A stretch of 64,000 bases of DNA from an uncultured Desulfatitalea sp. (GTDB lineage Bacteria; Desulfobacterota; Desulfobacteria; Desulfobacterales; Desulfosarcinaceae). Below, piece after piece: positions 54,041-62,967 of the stretch. The stretch is from contig CALMNL010000005.1 of assembly GCA_937868765.1 (NCBI GenBank), forward strand, positions 310,001 through 374,000, given 5' to 3'. Under the pieces are notes generated by a model. It was not told the DNA's origin, ran no database searches, and was given only the letters and a program-made list of their open reading frames with translations. A program made the translations under genes and the position numbers. How positions within the stretch are numbered: position 1 is the first letter of the stretch; the number at the start of each line of letters is the position of its first letter.

Positions 54041-56155
54041 TCAGATCTTGAACCGCCCCACCATGGCCTTCAATTCGTCGGCCAGGGAGCTCATGCCGCC
54101 GGCGCAGGTGCGCACTTGGACAGTCTGGCCGGTCATGGTGTCGGTGGCCTTGGTGATGGCGGAAATGTCTTTGGAGATCTCCTGGGCCGTGTTGCTGCTG
54201 TTGGCCAGGTTGGTGTTGACCTCCTGGATGCCGCCGGCGGCCTGGCTGATGTTCTGGGCGATCTCCTTGGCGGTGGCCGATTGCTCTTCCACCGCCGCGG
54301 CGATGGTGCCGACCACCTCGTTGACATCCTGGATGGTCTTGAGGATGTCGCCGATGTCGGTCACCGTTTCGCGGCTGACCCCCTGGATGCCTTCGATGCG
54401 TTTTTTGATGTCCAGCGTGGCGCCGGCCGTCTGTTTGGCCAGTTCCTTGATCTCGTTGGCCACCACGGCGAAGCCTTTGCCGGCCTCACCGGCCCGGGCC
54501 GCCTCGATGGTGGCGTTGAGGGCCAGCAGGTTGGTCTGATCCGAGATGGTGGTGATCACTTCCGTGACCTCGTTGATGTCCTGGGCCGCCGTGCCCAGGT
54601 CCCCGACACGCTGGGAGCTGCGCTGGACCTTGCTGACGGCATCGTAAGTGATGCGCCGGGCTGTTTCCGAGTTCTTGGCGATTTCCTGGATGGTGCTGTT
54701 CATCTCTTCCACCGAGGCGGCCATGATGTTGACGTTGGTGGCGGTCTGCTCCATGGCGCCGGCCACGGAGGTGATGCTGGTGCTCATCTCTTCGGTGGCC
54801 GCCGCGATGCCGTTGATGTTGGTGGAGATTTGCGCGGCGCCGCCGGACATCTGCGCCGAGAGGTCGGAAAATTCGGTCGAGGAACCTTCGATGCGCCGGG
54901 CATTGTCCGAGATGCCGCCCATCATCTCCTGGAGCTTGGCGATGAAGGCATTGAACCAATGGGCCAGTTCGCCCATCTCGTCCCGGTTCTTGACCACCAG
55001 GCGCGAGGTCAGATCCCCTTCGCCCTGGGCGATATCCTTGAGGCGGGCCACCACCTGCCGGATCGGCTTGATCAGCGAGTTGGCCAGGACGGCGGTCATG
55101 GGCAGCACGGCCAGGATGCAGCCCAGGGACACCAGGCAAAGCAGCTTGATCAACTGCAAGGTGTTGGTTCGGATCAGGCTCTTGGATTCCAGGGCCGCCA
55201 GGGCGCCGACCTTGCGGCCGCCATCGTAAAGGGGCAAGATTCCCTGGAGCCAGCTCTCGCTGGCCACGTCCAACTCCCCCATTTCCACTGTGGCCGCGGT
55301 CAAGCTCCAGGCGGGATCCGTATCCGCGGCCCGGCTGCCGGTGGCGGTGGCGTAGGCGGAGAGGGTGCCGACGCTCAGCCCGGTGGGACCGAACAGATTG
55401 ATCTGCATGCCGGTCCAGCGGGAGATCCTCCCCACGAAGGCGCTGTCCAGGGAGCGGACCGCCACGGCCCAGCCGAACTGTCTCTTTTCGATCTCGCCGG
55501 TGTCCCGGTTGATCTGGTCGCTGACCACCGGCGTGGCGGCGGTCAAGCAGAGTTTGGCGGCAACGGCCTTGAAACCCGCCGTTGCGCCGCTGCCCGGCGC
55601 GGCGTCGTATTTGAGCTGCATGGGCAGCTCGCCGGCATCTGCGGTTTCCTTCCATTCCGGCTTCTCATCCTGTTTGCCGGCATTCACCGTCGCGTAGCGA
55701 AACGTGCCTTTGGCCCGGTCCGCCGCATAGGCGAAACGATACAGGCCCGCTTCGAGGCGGACGCATAAGGCGATGACGTCCCCTTGCACGTCATAAATCG
55801 CCGCCTGCCACAGATTGCTCATGGCGCAGATCTGAAACAGGTCGGTGGCGATTTCCCGGTAGACATTTTCGGTGCTGTCGTTGGGGGGAACGGACTTGTA
55901 CTTGGCCAGGAATTTGACCTTGGCGCCCATGGTGTTGATGGTGGCGATCTGATCGGTATCGGCCGAAAGTTTGGCCTGCAAGCCCAGCAGTTCATCCCGG
56001 GCGATGTCGATGGCCTGGGCGATGTCTCGCCCGGCCGCCCGCCGATACTGTTGGTTGACGACCACCGAGACCACCACGGCGGACACCAGCGCCACCAGCA
56101 CCACCATGGTCAGCGAACCGAAAATCATCTTGAATTTGAGTTTCAAATGCTGCAT
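54041..56155 (-). CDS. Methyl-accepting chemotaxis protein
   Basis: This 704-residue protein has an N-terminal membrane helix, a periplasmic cache-like sensor (about 40-345), a second helix and a HAMP domain. The signalling domain follows, with the hairpin motif [30 protein letters not shown](N/D)E(I/V). It would sense a periplasmic ligand and control the CheA kinase. The ATG at 56155 is preferred, as the first helix starts right after it. No chemotaxis genes are adjacent. Confidence 0.92.
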   Translation of the reverse strand: MQHLKLKFKMIFGSLTMVVLVALVSAVVVSVVVNQQYRRAAGRDIAQAIDIARDELLGLQAKLSADTDQIATINTMGAKVKFLAKYKSVPPNDSTENVYREIATDLFQICAMSNLWQAAIYDVQGDVIALCVRLEAGLYRFAYAADRAKGTFRYATVNAGKQDEKPEWKETADAGELPMQLKYDAAPGSGATAGFKAVAAKLCLTAATPVVSDQINRDTGEIEKRQFGWAVAVRSLDSAFVGRISRWTGMQINLFGPTGLSVGTLSAYATATGSRAADTDPAWSLTAATVEMGELDVASESWLQGILPLYDGGRKVGALAALESKSLIRTNTLQLIKLLCLVSLGCILAVLPMTAVLANSLIKPIRQVVARLKDIAQGEGDLTSRLVVKNRDEMGELAHWFNAFIAKLQEMMGGISDNARRIEGSSTEFSDLSAQMSGGAAQISTNINGIAAATEEMSTSITSVAGAMEQTATNVNIMAASVEEMNSTIQEIAKNSETARRITYDAVSKVQRSSQRVGDLGTAAQDINEVTEVITTISDQTNLLALNATIEAARAGEAGKGFAVVANEIKELAKQTAGATLDIKKRIEGIQGVSRETVTDIGDILKTIQDVNEVVGTIAAAVEEQSATAKEIAQNISQAAGGIQEVNTNLANSSNTAQEISKDISAITKATDTMTGQTVQVRTCAGGMSSLADELKAMVGRFKI

Positions 56156-56365
56156 ATCGCCGTGCCCTTGCAAAGTTATTGAATTTGTGTCGATTTGGCC
56201 GACAGGGAATCGGGGCATGCCGCGCCAACACTGAATAGGCTATCGGCCGCCCCGCTGGTTTCTTTAGTTTGGTGTTCATCCTTGGACGGACATCAGCTTA
56301 CGGATGGACACCCGGTTGCGCTTCAGGCAGGCTTGTATAATTTTTTGTTAAATTGATTCAGAAGG

Positions 56366-56677
56366 TTATCCGGACAAGGCAGTCGCCTCGGAGCGGCCCT
56401 GCCGGAGGAAGGTCACGGCCATGCCATCCTTGCGCGACTGCAGCACCCTGCAGTTGACCAGCGCCACCCCCGGTCGTTTGCGAAAAGGGATGGTCAGCCG
56501 CAGCTCCTGGCCGATTCTGGGACTGAAGTAGTGGGGGGGCTCAACCAGCGCGCCGCCCAGACTCAGGTCGCGCAGATAGGCCATGTAGCTGCGCCGATCG
56601 TCCTCGATATGAATGGAAAAGGCGCAGGTCATGCGTTTGTGGAGTCTTCTTTCTCCGAATGGCGAATTTTGGATCAT
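56366..56677 (-). CDS. PilZ domain protein
   Basis: This 103-residue protein has RLHKR (RxxxR motif, about residues 11-15) and DLSLGGALV (D/NxSxxG motif). Together these bind cyclic di-GMP in PilZ domains. It has no other domain, so it is a stand-alone c-di-GMP receptor, and its partner is unknown. The ATG at 56677 gives a normal PilZ length. Confidence 0.82.
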   Translation of the reverse strand: MIQNSPFGERRLHKRMTCAFSIHIEDDRRSYMAYLRDLSLGGALVEPPHYFSPRIGQELRLTIPFRKRPGVALVNCRVLQSRKDGMAVTFLRQGRSEATALSG

Positions 56678-56945
56678 CGATATCCCGTCGCGTTCTGCAC
56701 GGTATGATGCTTCGGCGCGGTGACGGGCCGAAAAGCAGATAGGACATACCGTCCCGACGCCTTCGGGTCAAGCGGCTTTCGCCGGAAAAATCTTTGCACA
56801 CCGTTTCTGGGCCTTCGTATGCTATACAGGCCATGCAGGTCCGGTTGCGGGCCACGGGCCTGTTGCCGAGCCGTCGGTCGGGTTCCTGGAGATGAGGGGT
56901 GCGGCCGGGGCCCAGGAACGCCGGCCCGCCAGACAGGGAGGATTT

Positions 56946-57380
56946 ATGCGCATCTCAACCGTGGGGCTTTGTCTTTTGCTGGTTTTCTTGTGCGCCCCGG
57001 CCCGGGCCGCTTCGCTGGCCACCGAAGAAGATGCCCGGGCTCTGGCCCAGCGGGTGATGGGGGAAGTGGCTGCCGGACGGGTCATCGCGGGGCTGGAGCT
57101 CTTGCGGCCTTATAACGTTTATTCCAAGGAAGAGTTCGACGCCATGCTGACCAAGACCAAGGAACAGCTGCCGGCCATGCAGCAGCGATTCGGTCCGTCC
57201 ATCGGCTGGGACTTCGTGATCGTGGAGAAGGTGGGCGATAGCCTGCGCCAGTTTGTCTACCTGCAAAAATTCGAGCGCCTGCTCATGGTGTGGCGCTTCA
57301 TCTTCTACAAGCCGCGCGACCAGTGGATGCTCAACACCTTTTACTACGATGACCGCGTGCAGCTGCTGTTCGTCTATTAG
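56946..57380 (+). CDS. Secreted protein of unknown function
   Basis: This 144-residue protein has a signal peptide (GLCLLLVFLCAPARAAS). A mature domain follows with FGPSIGWDFVIVEKVGDSLRQF and ends in LLMVWRFIFYKPRDQWMLNTFYYDDRVQLLF. This layout is like a small NTF2-like or DUF-type periplasmic domain. The ATG at 56946 follows GGGAGG. I do not recognise a named family. Confidence 0.65.
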   Translation: MRISTVGLCLLLVFLCAPARAASLATEEDARALAQRVMGEVAAGRVIAGLELLRPYNVYSKEEFDAMLTKTKEQLPAMQQRFGPSIGWDFVIVEKVGDSLRQFVYLQKFERLLMVWRFIFYKPRDQWMLNTFYYDDRVQLLFVY

Positions 57381-57581
57381 CAGATGCAGCCCGGCGGCGG
57401 CAGGCAGGCGCCGGAAGCGACGCAAGGGTCGTTCCGGTTGATCGAGACCATATGGAAAACGGCTGCGGGAAGTCAAAACCTTAGGCCAAGCAATAGGTTC
57501 CTGTTAGTAATGAACGCGAGAAAGGCCACGGTGACGCGTCGATAACTGGTGTGGCCCCAAACCGGGAAAGGGAGGTGGCGC

Positions 57582-58085
57582 ATGCGAAGGTGGTTTGTTC
57601 CGCTGTTGTGTGTAATTCTATCGCTCGGCGTCGGAGGCGCCGTTGCGGATGACAGTCTGGTGCTGCAGCGCTTCGGCCTCGACGATACCGCGTCGCTGGC
57701 GCTGAAAATTGCCAGCGACACGGTGCAGAAGGTCGAAGGCAAGGCTTCGCTCAAGATCACCGCCGGGCGTCCGACCACGGTGGGCATCGGCGAGGTGGAC
57801 GGCCTTGACGTGGAAGCCGCCAAGCTGGTCTTCTCAGCCAGGGTCAAGACCGAGCTGGAAGGCGAGGCCTACCTGGAAATGTGGGTGCAGGTGGGGGGCG
57901 GGAATTACTTCTCCAAGGGGTTGAACAATGCTGCAAAAGGCAAGGGCGACTGGAAAACCATCCAGACCCCTTTTTTTCTTCAGAAAGGGCAGCGGGCCCA
58001 GAAGGCCGTTTTGAACCTCGTTATCAACGGCAAGGGCACGGTCTGGATCGACGATGCCGTGCTGGCCCGGGCGCCGTTAAAATAG
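57582..58085 (+). CDS. Secreted protein with carbohydrate-binding-like fold, unrecognised
   Basis: This 167-residue protein has a signal peptide (FVPLLCVILSLGVGGAVADD). The mature beta-rich domain has AKLVFSARVKTELEGEAYLEMW and ends with NLVINGKGTVWIDDAVL, a strand pattern like small jelly-roll carbohydrate-binding modules. The ATG at 57582 follows GGGAGG at about 9 nt. It is followed by a strong terminator. A binding role in the envelope is plausible. Confidence 0.65.
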   Translation: MRRWFVPLLCVILSLGVGGAVADDSLVLQRFGLDDTASLALKIASDTVQKVEGKASLKITAGRPTTVGIGEVDGLDVEAAKLVFSARVKTELEGEAYLEMWVQVGGGNYFSKGLNNAAKGKGDWKTIQTPFFLQKGQRAQKAVLNLVINGKGTVWIDDAVLARAPLK

Positions 58086-58126
58086 AACAAGCCGCCGACC
58101 GTTCGTTCTCCGGTCCGCGGCTTGTT
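58086..58126. terminator. Bidirectional intrinsic terminator
   Basis: AACAAGCCGCCGACCG (58086-58101) pairs with CGGTCCGCGGCTTGTT (58111-58126), 15 of 16 bases, around a 9-nt loop. It separates two convergent genes and has AT-rich flanks on both sides, so it can serve both. Confidence 0.8.
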
Positions 58127-58137
58127 TCGATGAGGGA

Positions 58138-59178
58138 TCAATAGCCTTCGTAGCAGAGCCCTTCCTGGTACGTGGGGTTATCCAGGCGCTCGGCGATGTC
58201 CACGCCGAAGAACGCCGCAATGGGTTGAAGGATTTCCGGGTTCTGGGTCCACACCTTGCGGGCCGTGGCCAGGACCGCGTCGAGTCCGGCGCGGGTCATC
58301 CTGCCCATGGGCGGCCGCAGCGGGCCCGCGGGCATGCCGAGCAGGCGCATCAGCGTTTTGATCGCCAGGGGGTTGCGCGCCCGGCAGACCACTTCGCCGT
58401 GGATGGTGCGCTCCCTGGTCTTGACCGTGACCAGGTCGAAGAGCGGGGCCACGGCTTTCAGCAGTTTTTCCGCGCCGGCACGGTCCCCGGCCGAAAGCGT
58501 GGTCACCAGCTGGGTCAGTGCCTTGGGCGCGATGTTGCTGGCCACCGAGATGACGCCGGCCGCGGCGATGGCCGGATCGGTCATCATGTCGAAGGTCATG
58601 CCGTCGTCGCCGGAGAGAATGGTATATTTCGATCCACAGCAGGTCCGGGTGCGCCGCATGTTGTTCAGGTCGGCCGTGGCCTCCTTGACCGTGCTCACGT
58701 TGGGATAGGCCTGGTAGAGCAGGGCCAGGTCCTCGGGCAGCAGCTGGGCGCCGGTGCGGCCGGGAATCACGTAGGGAATGATCGTCAGCTTCGGGAAGCG
58801 CGCGGCGATGGGCGCCACGTATTCCCGCCGGATCTCCAGGGAGCTGGGGCCGTTGTAATAGGGGTCCACCAGCAGCACGGCATCGACGTTCTGCTGGGCC
58901 GCGTGTTCGGTGGCATTCAAGGCTTCCTGAGTGTTGTTGCTGCCGGTGCCGGCAATGCACAGGCACCGGCCCTTGCTCGCGCGGGCCACGCTGTCGACGA
59001 CGGTGTTGTGCTCGTTCCAGGCCAGGGTCGGGCTTTCCCCGGTGGTGCCCACGGCCAGGATGCCGGTGATGCCGCCGGCGATCTGGAAGGCGGCCAGCTT
59101 TTCCAGCCCTTCGATATCCACTTGGGTGCCATCGTTGGTGAACGGTGTCACCAGTGCGGTATAACAACCGGGTTTCAT
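58138..59178 (-). CDS. DapA-family dihydrodipicolinate synthase-like aldolase, long form
   Basis: This 346-residue protein has the class I aldolase features: GTTGES (residues 44-49), YYNGPS (usually YYNKP), IPYVIPGRTG (catalytic Tyr and Arg) and the Schiff-base Lys in VKEATADL. DapA is usually about 290 residues. This one has an extra C-terminal helical region. No other lysine-pathway genes are adjacent, so a different aldol substrate (DHDPS/NAL superfamily) is possible. The ATG at 59178 is well placed. Confidence 0.8.
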   Translation of the reverse strand: MKPGCYTALVTPFTNDGTQVDIEGLEKLAAFQIAGGITGILAVGTTGESPTLAWNEHNTVVDSVARASKGRCLCIAGTGSNNTQEALNATEHAAQQNVDAVLLVDPYYNGPSSLEIRREYVAPIAARFPKLTIIPYVIPGRTGAQLLPEDLALLYQAYPNVSTVKEATADLNNMRRTRTCCGSKYTILSGDDGMTFDMMTDPAIAAAGVISVASNIAPKALTQLVTTLSAGDRAGAEKLLKAVAPLFDLVTVKTRERTIHGEVVCRARNPLAIKTLMRLLGMPAGPLRPPMGRMTRAGLDAVLATARKVWTQNPEILQPIAAFFGVDIAERLDNPTYQEGLCYEGY

Positions 59179-59532
59179 GTTTCCCCCTTCTTTTATAGTT
59201 CGTTATGCTTTGGAATTGGCGGCGGTTCGGATCAAGAGCGGCGCTTAGCATCCAGGTCCGGACGCTGCGAGCGCAGATGGCCGCAGTGCGCCGAAACCTG
59301 AACGCCTCCCGTTTGAGCGTAAGAGCCCGGCAACCGTTGGGTGGCCAGGGATGGTGATTGCAGTGGCAGCTTCATAACTCCTAAGTAGAGAAGGCGCCTT
59401 TGCGTGTCAAGCGGATTGTTGGCGGACGCCTGAAATGCCTTGACAAGCGACCGTGGGGCGGCATAACCATGGCCTTTCTTTATCAGGGATCAAATTATTC
59501 TGCGGCAGCCGGCCGCAACGGGAATCCATCAT

Positions 59533-60147
59533 ATGACCAACGCCAACAATATCGACGAGTACATCGCGCAGCAGCGCCGGGCCCTGGCGGGCAACCCCGA
59601 GTGCGGCACCACCCACTACAACCTGGGGGTGGCCTTGCTGGGCAAGCGCCAGGATGCCGAGGCCGAGCGCGCTTTCATGTCGGCCATCGATTGCAGCCCC
59701 GGACTGGCCGAAGCCTATGTGCAGCTGGGCGGTCTGTGTTTGAAACGCGGCGACCTGGATGGCTGCCTGGAGTGGAACAAGCGCGCGGTCAAGGCCCGTC
59801 CCGGTTTTTCCGAAGGGTATGGCAACATCGGTTTCGTGCACATGCAGCGGGGTGAAGCGGATCTGGCCATCGAAGCCCTCCGAAAGGCCACCGCCTTCAA
59901 CTTCCGCTTCGTTCAGGGATTCACCACCATGGCCACGGCCTACCTGATGTTGGGCGATGTGGACAACGCCATCGAGGCGTGCCTCAATGCTCTCAAAGTC
60001 CAGCCCAACTTCGCGGTGGCCCACAACAACCTGGGCATCGCCTATCTAGAAAAGGGCGACCGCGAGCTGGCCAGGAAACATATCCAACAGGCCCGGGAAC
60101 TGGGCTACGAAGTGGCCCCCGCCATCCTCAAGGCCCTTGAAGAGTAG
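59533..60147 (+). CDS. TPR-repeat protein upstream of dsrAB
   Basis: This 204-residue protein contains about four tetratricopeptide repeats, for example THYNLGVALLGKRQDAEAERAF, AYVQLGGLCLKRGDLDGCLEWN, GYGNIGFVHMQRGEADLAIEAL and AHNNLGIAYLEKGDRELA. TPRs mediate protein contacts. It lies just upstream of an unrecognised gene and the dsrAB promoter. Synteny suggests a link to sulfite reduction, but this is inference. The ATG at 59533 has no clear GGAGG site. Confidence 0.7.
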   Translation: MTNANNIDEYIAQQRRALAGNPECGTTHYNLGVALLGKRQDAEAERAFMSAIDCSPGLAEAYVQLGGLCLKRGDLDGCLEWNKRAVKARPGFSEGYGNIGFVHMQRGEADLAIEALRKATAFNFRFVQGFTTMATAYLMLGDVDNAIEACLNALKVQPNFAVAHNNLGIAYLEKGDRELARKHIQQARELGYEVAPAILKALEE

Positions 60148-60150
60148 TCC

Positions 60151-61326
60151 TTGTCCCAGGAGATCCCCTCGCTGCCGATCATCTTCCAGGTGGGAGAACC
60201 GCCCGTGCCCATCACGGCGGCCGATGCCCAGTGGCACCTGCCGCTGCCGGCGGATCGGCAGGCCGGCCCGTCCGCGCTCCCCAGCGTCCGCTATGGCGAC
60301 TATTTCACAGCGGCGGCCGACTACCTCCATGCGGAGGGGCGGTCGGCCCTGACCGAGGCGGTCCGCCATGGCTTGGGCCGCGACGCGGCATTGCGCGCCC
60401 TGACCGGCCTTCAGGTCCACCTGGTCAAACACGGCGCCTTTTACCATCCGGCCCGGGTGACGGTGGCCATCGGCGCGCGCAAGTTGGACCTGGTGCTCAA
60501 TGTGGCCGTCAGTCCGGCCGGGCGCGAGCGCCTGGCGGCCGAAGCCGGGCACCTTTCCCACCTTTCGTCCGAATTTTCCCTGCGCTTCACGCCCCGGGTC
60601 TATGGCTGGGGCTTCGGGCGTATCGCTGGACAGGAACCCCTGCCCATGTTCCTCGGCGAATGGCTGGACGGTTTTCACGAATTGCACCCCTGCGCCGCAC
60701 CGGGCGGGCAGCAGCCGTGGGTGGTGTGGGACCCGCAACAGGGCCGATGGCCCCTGAGCCCGCGCCAGATCGCCGATCTCTTCAGCCAGGCCGTCTTCAT
60801 CCTTACCTGCTATTTCGATCCCATCACCCTGGCGGCCGTCCAGGGCTGGCATCACGCGGCCGGGGATTTCGTGGTGCGCGCCCGGGGCCTGGGCCTGGAG
60901 GTGCGGTTGATCACCGTGCGGCGCTATGCCCCGCTGTTTCAACTGGAAACGGAAGAGGCCCCGACCCTCGAGCGTCTGCTGGAAGCGTTGACGCTCTTTT
61001 TCCTGCGCACCTCGCTCTGGATGCGGCTGGATCGCCTGGACGGCGTAGGGGACCTGACCTGGGCCGGCGACGCTACCCTGATGCCCATGTGGCATGGGTT
61101 CGTCCACGGCTTGAAGCACATGGCCCGGCACCACGATTTTCCGGAATCCATCGTCGCGGAGGTCGTCGCTTATTTGGCCGGTCACGGGCGGCAAGGGTGG
61201 CTCGATCTGGGCGAGATGCTCCTCACCCGTTTTCCGGCCGATCTTCCCGAAGCCGCCCTGCTGCGGCGGCACCTGGCATCGCACGCAGCGCATCTGACCG
61301 AGGTGATCGCGGCACACCGCTCTTGA
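60151..61326 (+). CDS. Unrecognised protein between TPR gene and dsrAB
   Basis: This protein of about 391 residues starts 3 bp after the TPR stop, probably from a TTG at 60151, because no ATG with a ribosome-binding site lies nearby. It has FLGEWLDGFHELHPC and WHHAAGDFVVRARGLGLEVRLI, reminiscent of aminoglycoside-phosphotransferase or kinase-like folds, and ends in a helical tail. The position just before the dsr promoter is conserved-looking. Function is unknown, and I would not assign an activity without comparison. Confidence 0.55.
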   Translation: MSQEIPSLPIIFQVGEPPVPITAADAQWHLPLPADRQAGPSALPSVRYGDYFTAAADYLHAEGRSALTEAVRHGLGRDAALRALTGLQVHLVKHGAFYHPARVTVAIGARKLDLVLNVAVSPAGRERLAAEAGHLSHLSSEFSLRFTPRVYGWGFGRIAGQEPLPMFLGEWLDGFHELHPCAAPGGQQPWVVWDPQQGRWPLSPRQIADLFSQAVFILTCYFDPITLAAVQGWHHAAGDFVVRARGLGLEVRLITVRRYAPLFQLETEEAPTLERLLEALTLFFLRTSLWMRLDRLDGVGDLTWAGDATLMPMWHGFVHGLKHMARHHDFPESIVAEVVAYLAGHGRQGWLDLGEMLLTRFPADLPEAALLRRHLASHAAHLTEVIAAHRS

Positions 61327-61429
61327 TCCCATCCAGCCCTATATAAAATGGATGCTCGGGAGGTGCCCCGAACCCCCTTCCCCGCGGCCGCAACGGGTCT
61401 TTCCGGCCTTGGAAAACAGGGCTTTTTTA

Positions 61430-61458
61430 TTGACAAGGCAGGTGAATCTCTCTATATG
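61430..61458 (+). promoter_or_regulatory. Likely sigma-70 promoter of dsrAB
   Basis: TTGACA at 61430-61435, a 17-nt spacer, and TATATG at 61453-61458 form a near-consensus promoter. Transcription would start near 61465, leaving a leader of about 170 nt before dsrA. A ribosome-binding-like GAGGAGGTGA at about 61555-61564 in the leader is not followed by an ORF. The true site before dsrA is TGGAGG (61625-61630). Confidence 0.6.
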
Positions 61459-61637
61459 ACCTTCCTTTGGTAAACGATATGTTCCGCTACCCTTAAATTC
61501 CACAGGTTCAAAAAACTGAAACTATAGATTGAAAAAGCGATCGACGCATAGCGAGAGGAGGTGAAAGCTTTCTAATTTCAACCGGTTTTGTTGTGGAGTG
61601 ATACGACTCGTTTCAATAACCTAGATGGAGGTAAAAG

Positions 61638-62954
61638 ATGGCAAAACACCAAACCCCGTTGTTGGACCAGCTTGAATCCGGACCGTGGCCGAGCTTTGTG
61701 TCCGACTTGAAACAGCAAGCCGAGAAGAGGGCGAAGAATGCGGAAGGCCTCGATTTTCAGGTTCCCGTGGATGTCGTGGACGACCTGATGGGACTGCTCG
61801 AGCTTTCCTTCAAACAGGGCCGGACTCACTGGAAACACGGCGGTATCGTCGGTGTTTTCGGATACGGCGGCGGCGTCATCGGCCGTTACTGCGACCAACC
61901 CCAGATGTTCCCCGGCGTGGCCCACTTTCACACCATGCGCGTGGCCCAGCCCGGCGGCAAATTCTACACCACCGAGTTCCTGCGCCAACTGTGCGACATT
62001 TGGGACCTGCGCGGCAGCGGCATCACCAACATGCACGGCTCCACCGGTGACATCGTTCTGCTGGGCACCACCACTCCCCAGTTGGAAGAGATTTTCTTCG
62101 AACTGACCCACAATATGAATCAGGACCTGGGCGGCTCCGGCTCCAACCTGCGCACCCCCTCCGACTGCATCGGCCAGGCGCGTTGCGAATACGCCTGCTA
62201 CGACACCCAGGATCTGTGCTACGACTTGACCCAGGAATACCAGGACGAGCTGCATCGTCCGGCCTTCCCCTACAAATTCAAGTTCAAGTTTGACGGCTGC
62301 CCCAACTGCTGCGTGGCCTCCATCGCCCGTTCGGACATGTCCTTCATCGGCACCTGGAAAGACGACATCAAGATCGACCAGAAAGCCGTGCAGGCCTACA
62401 TCGGCGGCGAGCTGGCCCCCAACGCCGGCGCCCACTCCGGCAAAAACTGGGGCAAGTTCGACATCCAGAAGGAAGTCATCGAGCGCTGCCCCACCGAGTG
62501 CATGGTGATGGACGGCAAGACCCTGAAGATCAACAACCGTGAGTGCACCCGCTGCATGCACTGCATCAACGTCATGCCGCGCGCCCTGCGCATCGGCGAC
62601 GAACGCGGCCTGTCGATCTTCGCCGGCGCCAAGGCCCCGATCCTCGACGGCGCCCAGATGGGCACCCTGATCGTGCCCTTCATCGAAGCCGAAGCCCCCT
62701 ACACCAAGATCAAAGAGACGGTCATCGAGCCGATCTGGGATTGGTGGATGGAAGAGGGCAAGAACCGCGAGCGCCTGGGTGAATTGATGAAACGCCAGGG
62801 CCTCCAGAAAGTGATCGAAGTGCTTGGTGTGGATCCCGATCCGCGCATGGTCCAGGAACCCCGCCATAACCCGTACATCTTCTGGAAAGAAGAAGAGGTC
62901 GAGGGCGGTTTCCAGCGCGACATCAACGAGTTCAGAAAACATCACCTGAGATAA
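61638..62954 (+). CDS. dsrA: Dissimilatory sulfite reductase alpha subunit
   Basis: This 438-residue protein is a full-length DsrA. Sirohaem/4Fe-4S cysteines are visible in [13 protein letters not shown] and FDGCPNCC, and ferredoxin-domain cysteines in RCPTECMVM and [13 protein letters not shown]. It also has the family-typical [19 protein letters not shown] region. With DsrB it reduces sulfite in the cytoplasm. A GGAGG site at 61626-61630 and family length fix the ATG at 61638. It lies 13 bp upstream of dsrB. Confidence 0.97.
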   Translation: MAKHQTPLLDQLESGPWPSFVSDLKQQAEKRAKNAEGLDFQVPVDVVDDLMGLLELSFKQGRTHWKHGGIVGVFGYGGGVIGRYCDQPQMFPGVAHFHTMRVAQPGGKFYTTEFLRQLCDIWDLRGSGITNMHGSTGDIVLLGTTTPQLEEIFFELTHNMNQDLGGSGSNLRTPSDCIGQARCEYACYDTQDLCYDLTQEYQDELHRPAFPYKFKFKFDGCPNCCVASIARSDMSFIGTWKDDIKIDQKAVQAYIGGELAPNAGAHSGKNWGKFDIQKEVIERCPTECMVMDGKTLKINNRECTRCMHCINVMPRALRIGDERGLSIFAGAKAPILDGAQMGTLIVPFIEAEAPYTKIKETVIEPIWDWWMEEGKNRERLGELMKRQGLQKVIEVLGVDPDPRMVQEPRHNPYIFWKEEEVEGGFQRDINEFRKHHLR

Positions 62955-62967
62955 GGAGGGCGACACC

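Noticed and set aside
59179-59532. Possible gene or riboswitch between the DapA-like gene and the TPR gene
   Set aside because: No convincing frame, ribosome-binding site or stable conserved-looking structure was seen. It is best read as a divergent promoter region.
61540-61600. Possible leader peptide after the GAGGAGGTGA site upstream of dsrA
   Set aside because: No ATG, GTG or TTG at a proper distance gives a frame of more than a few codons.
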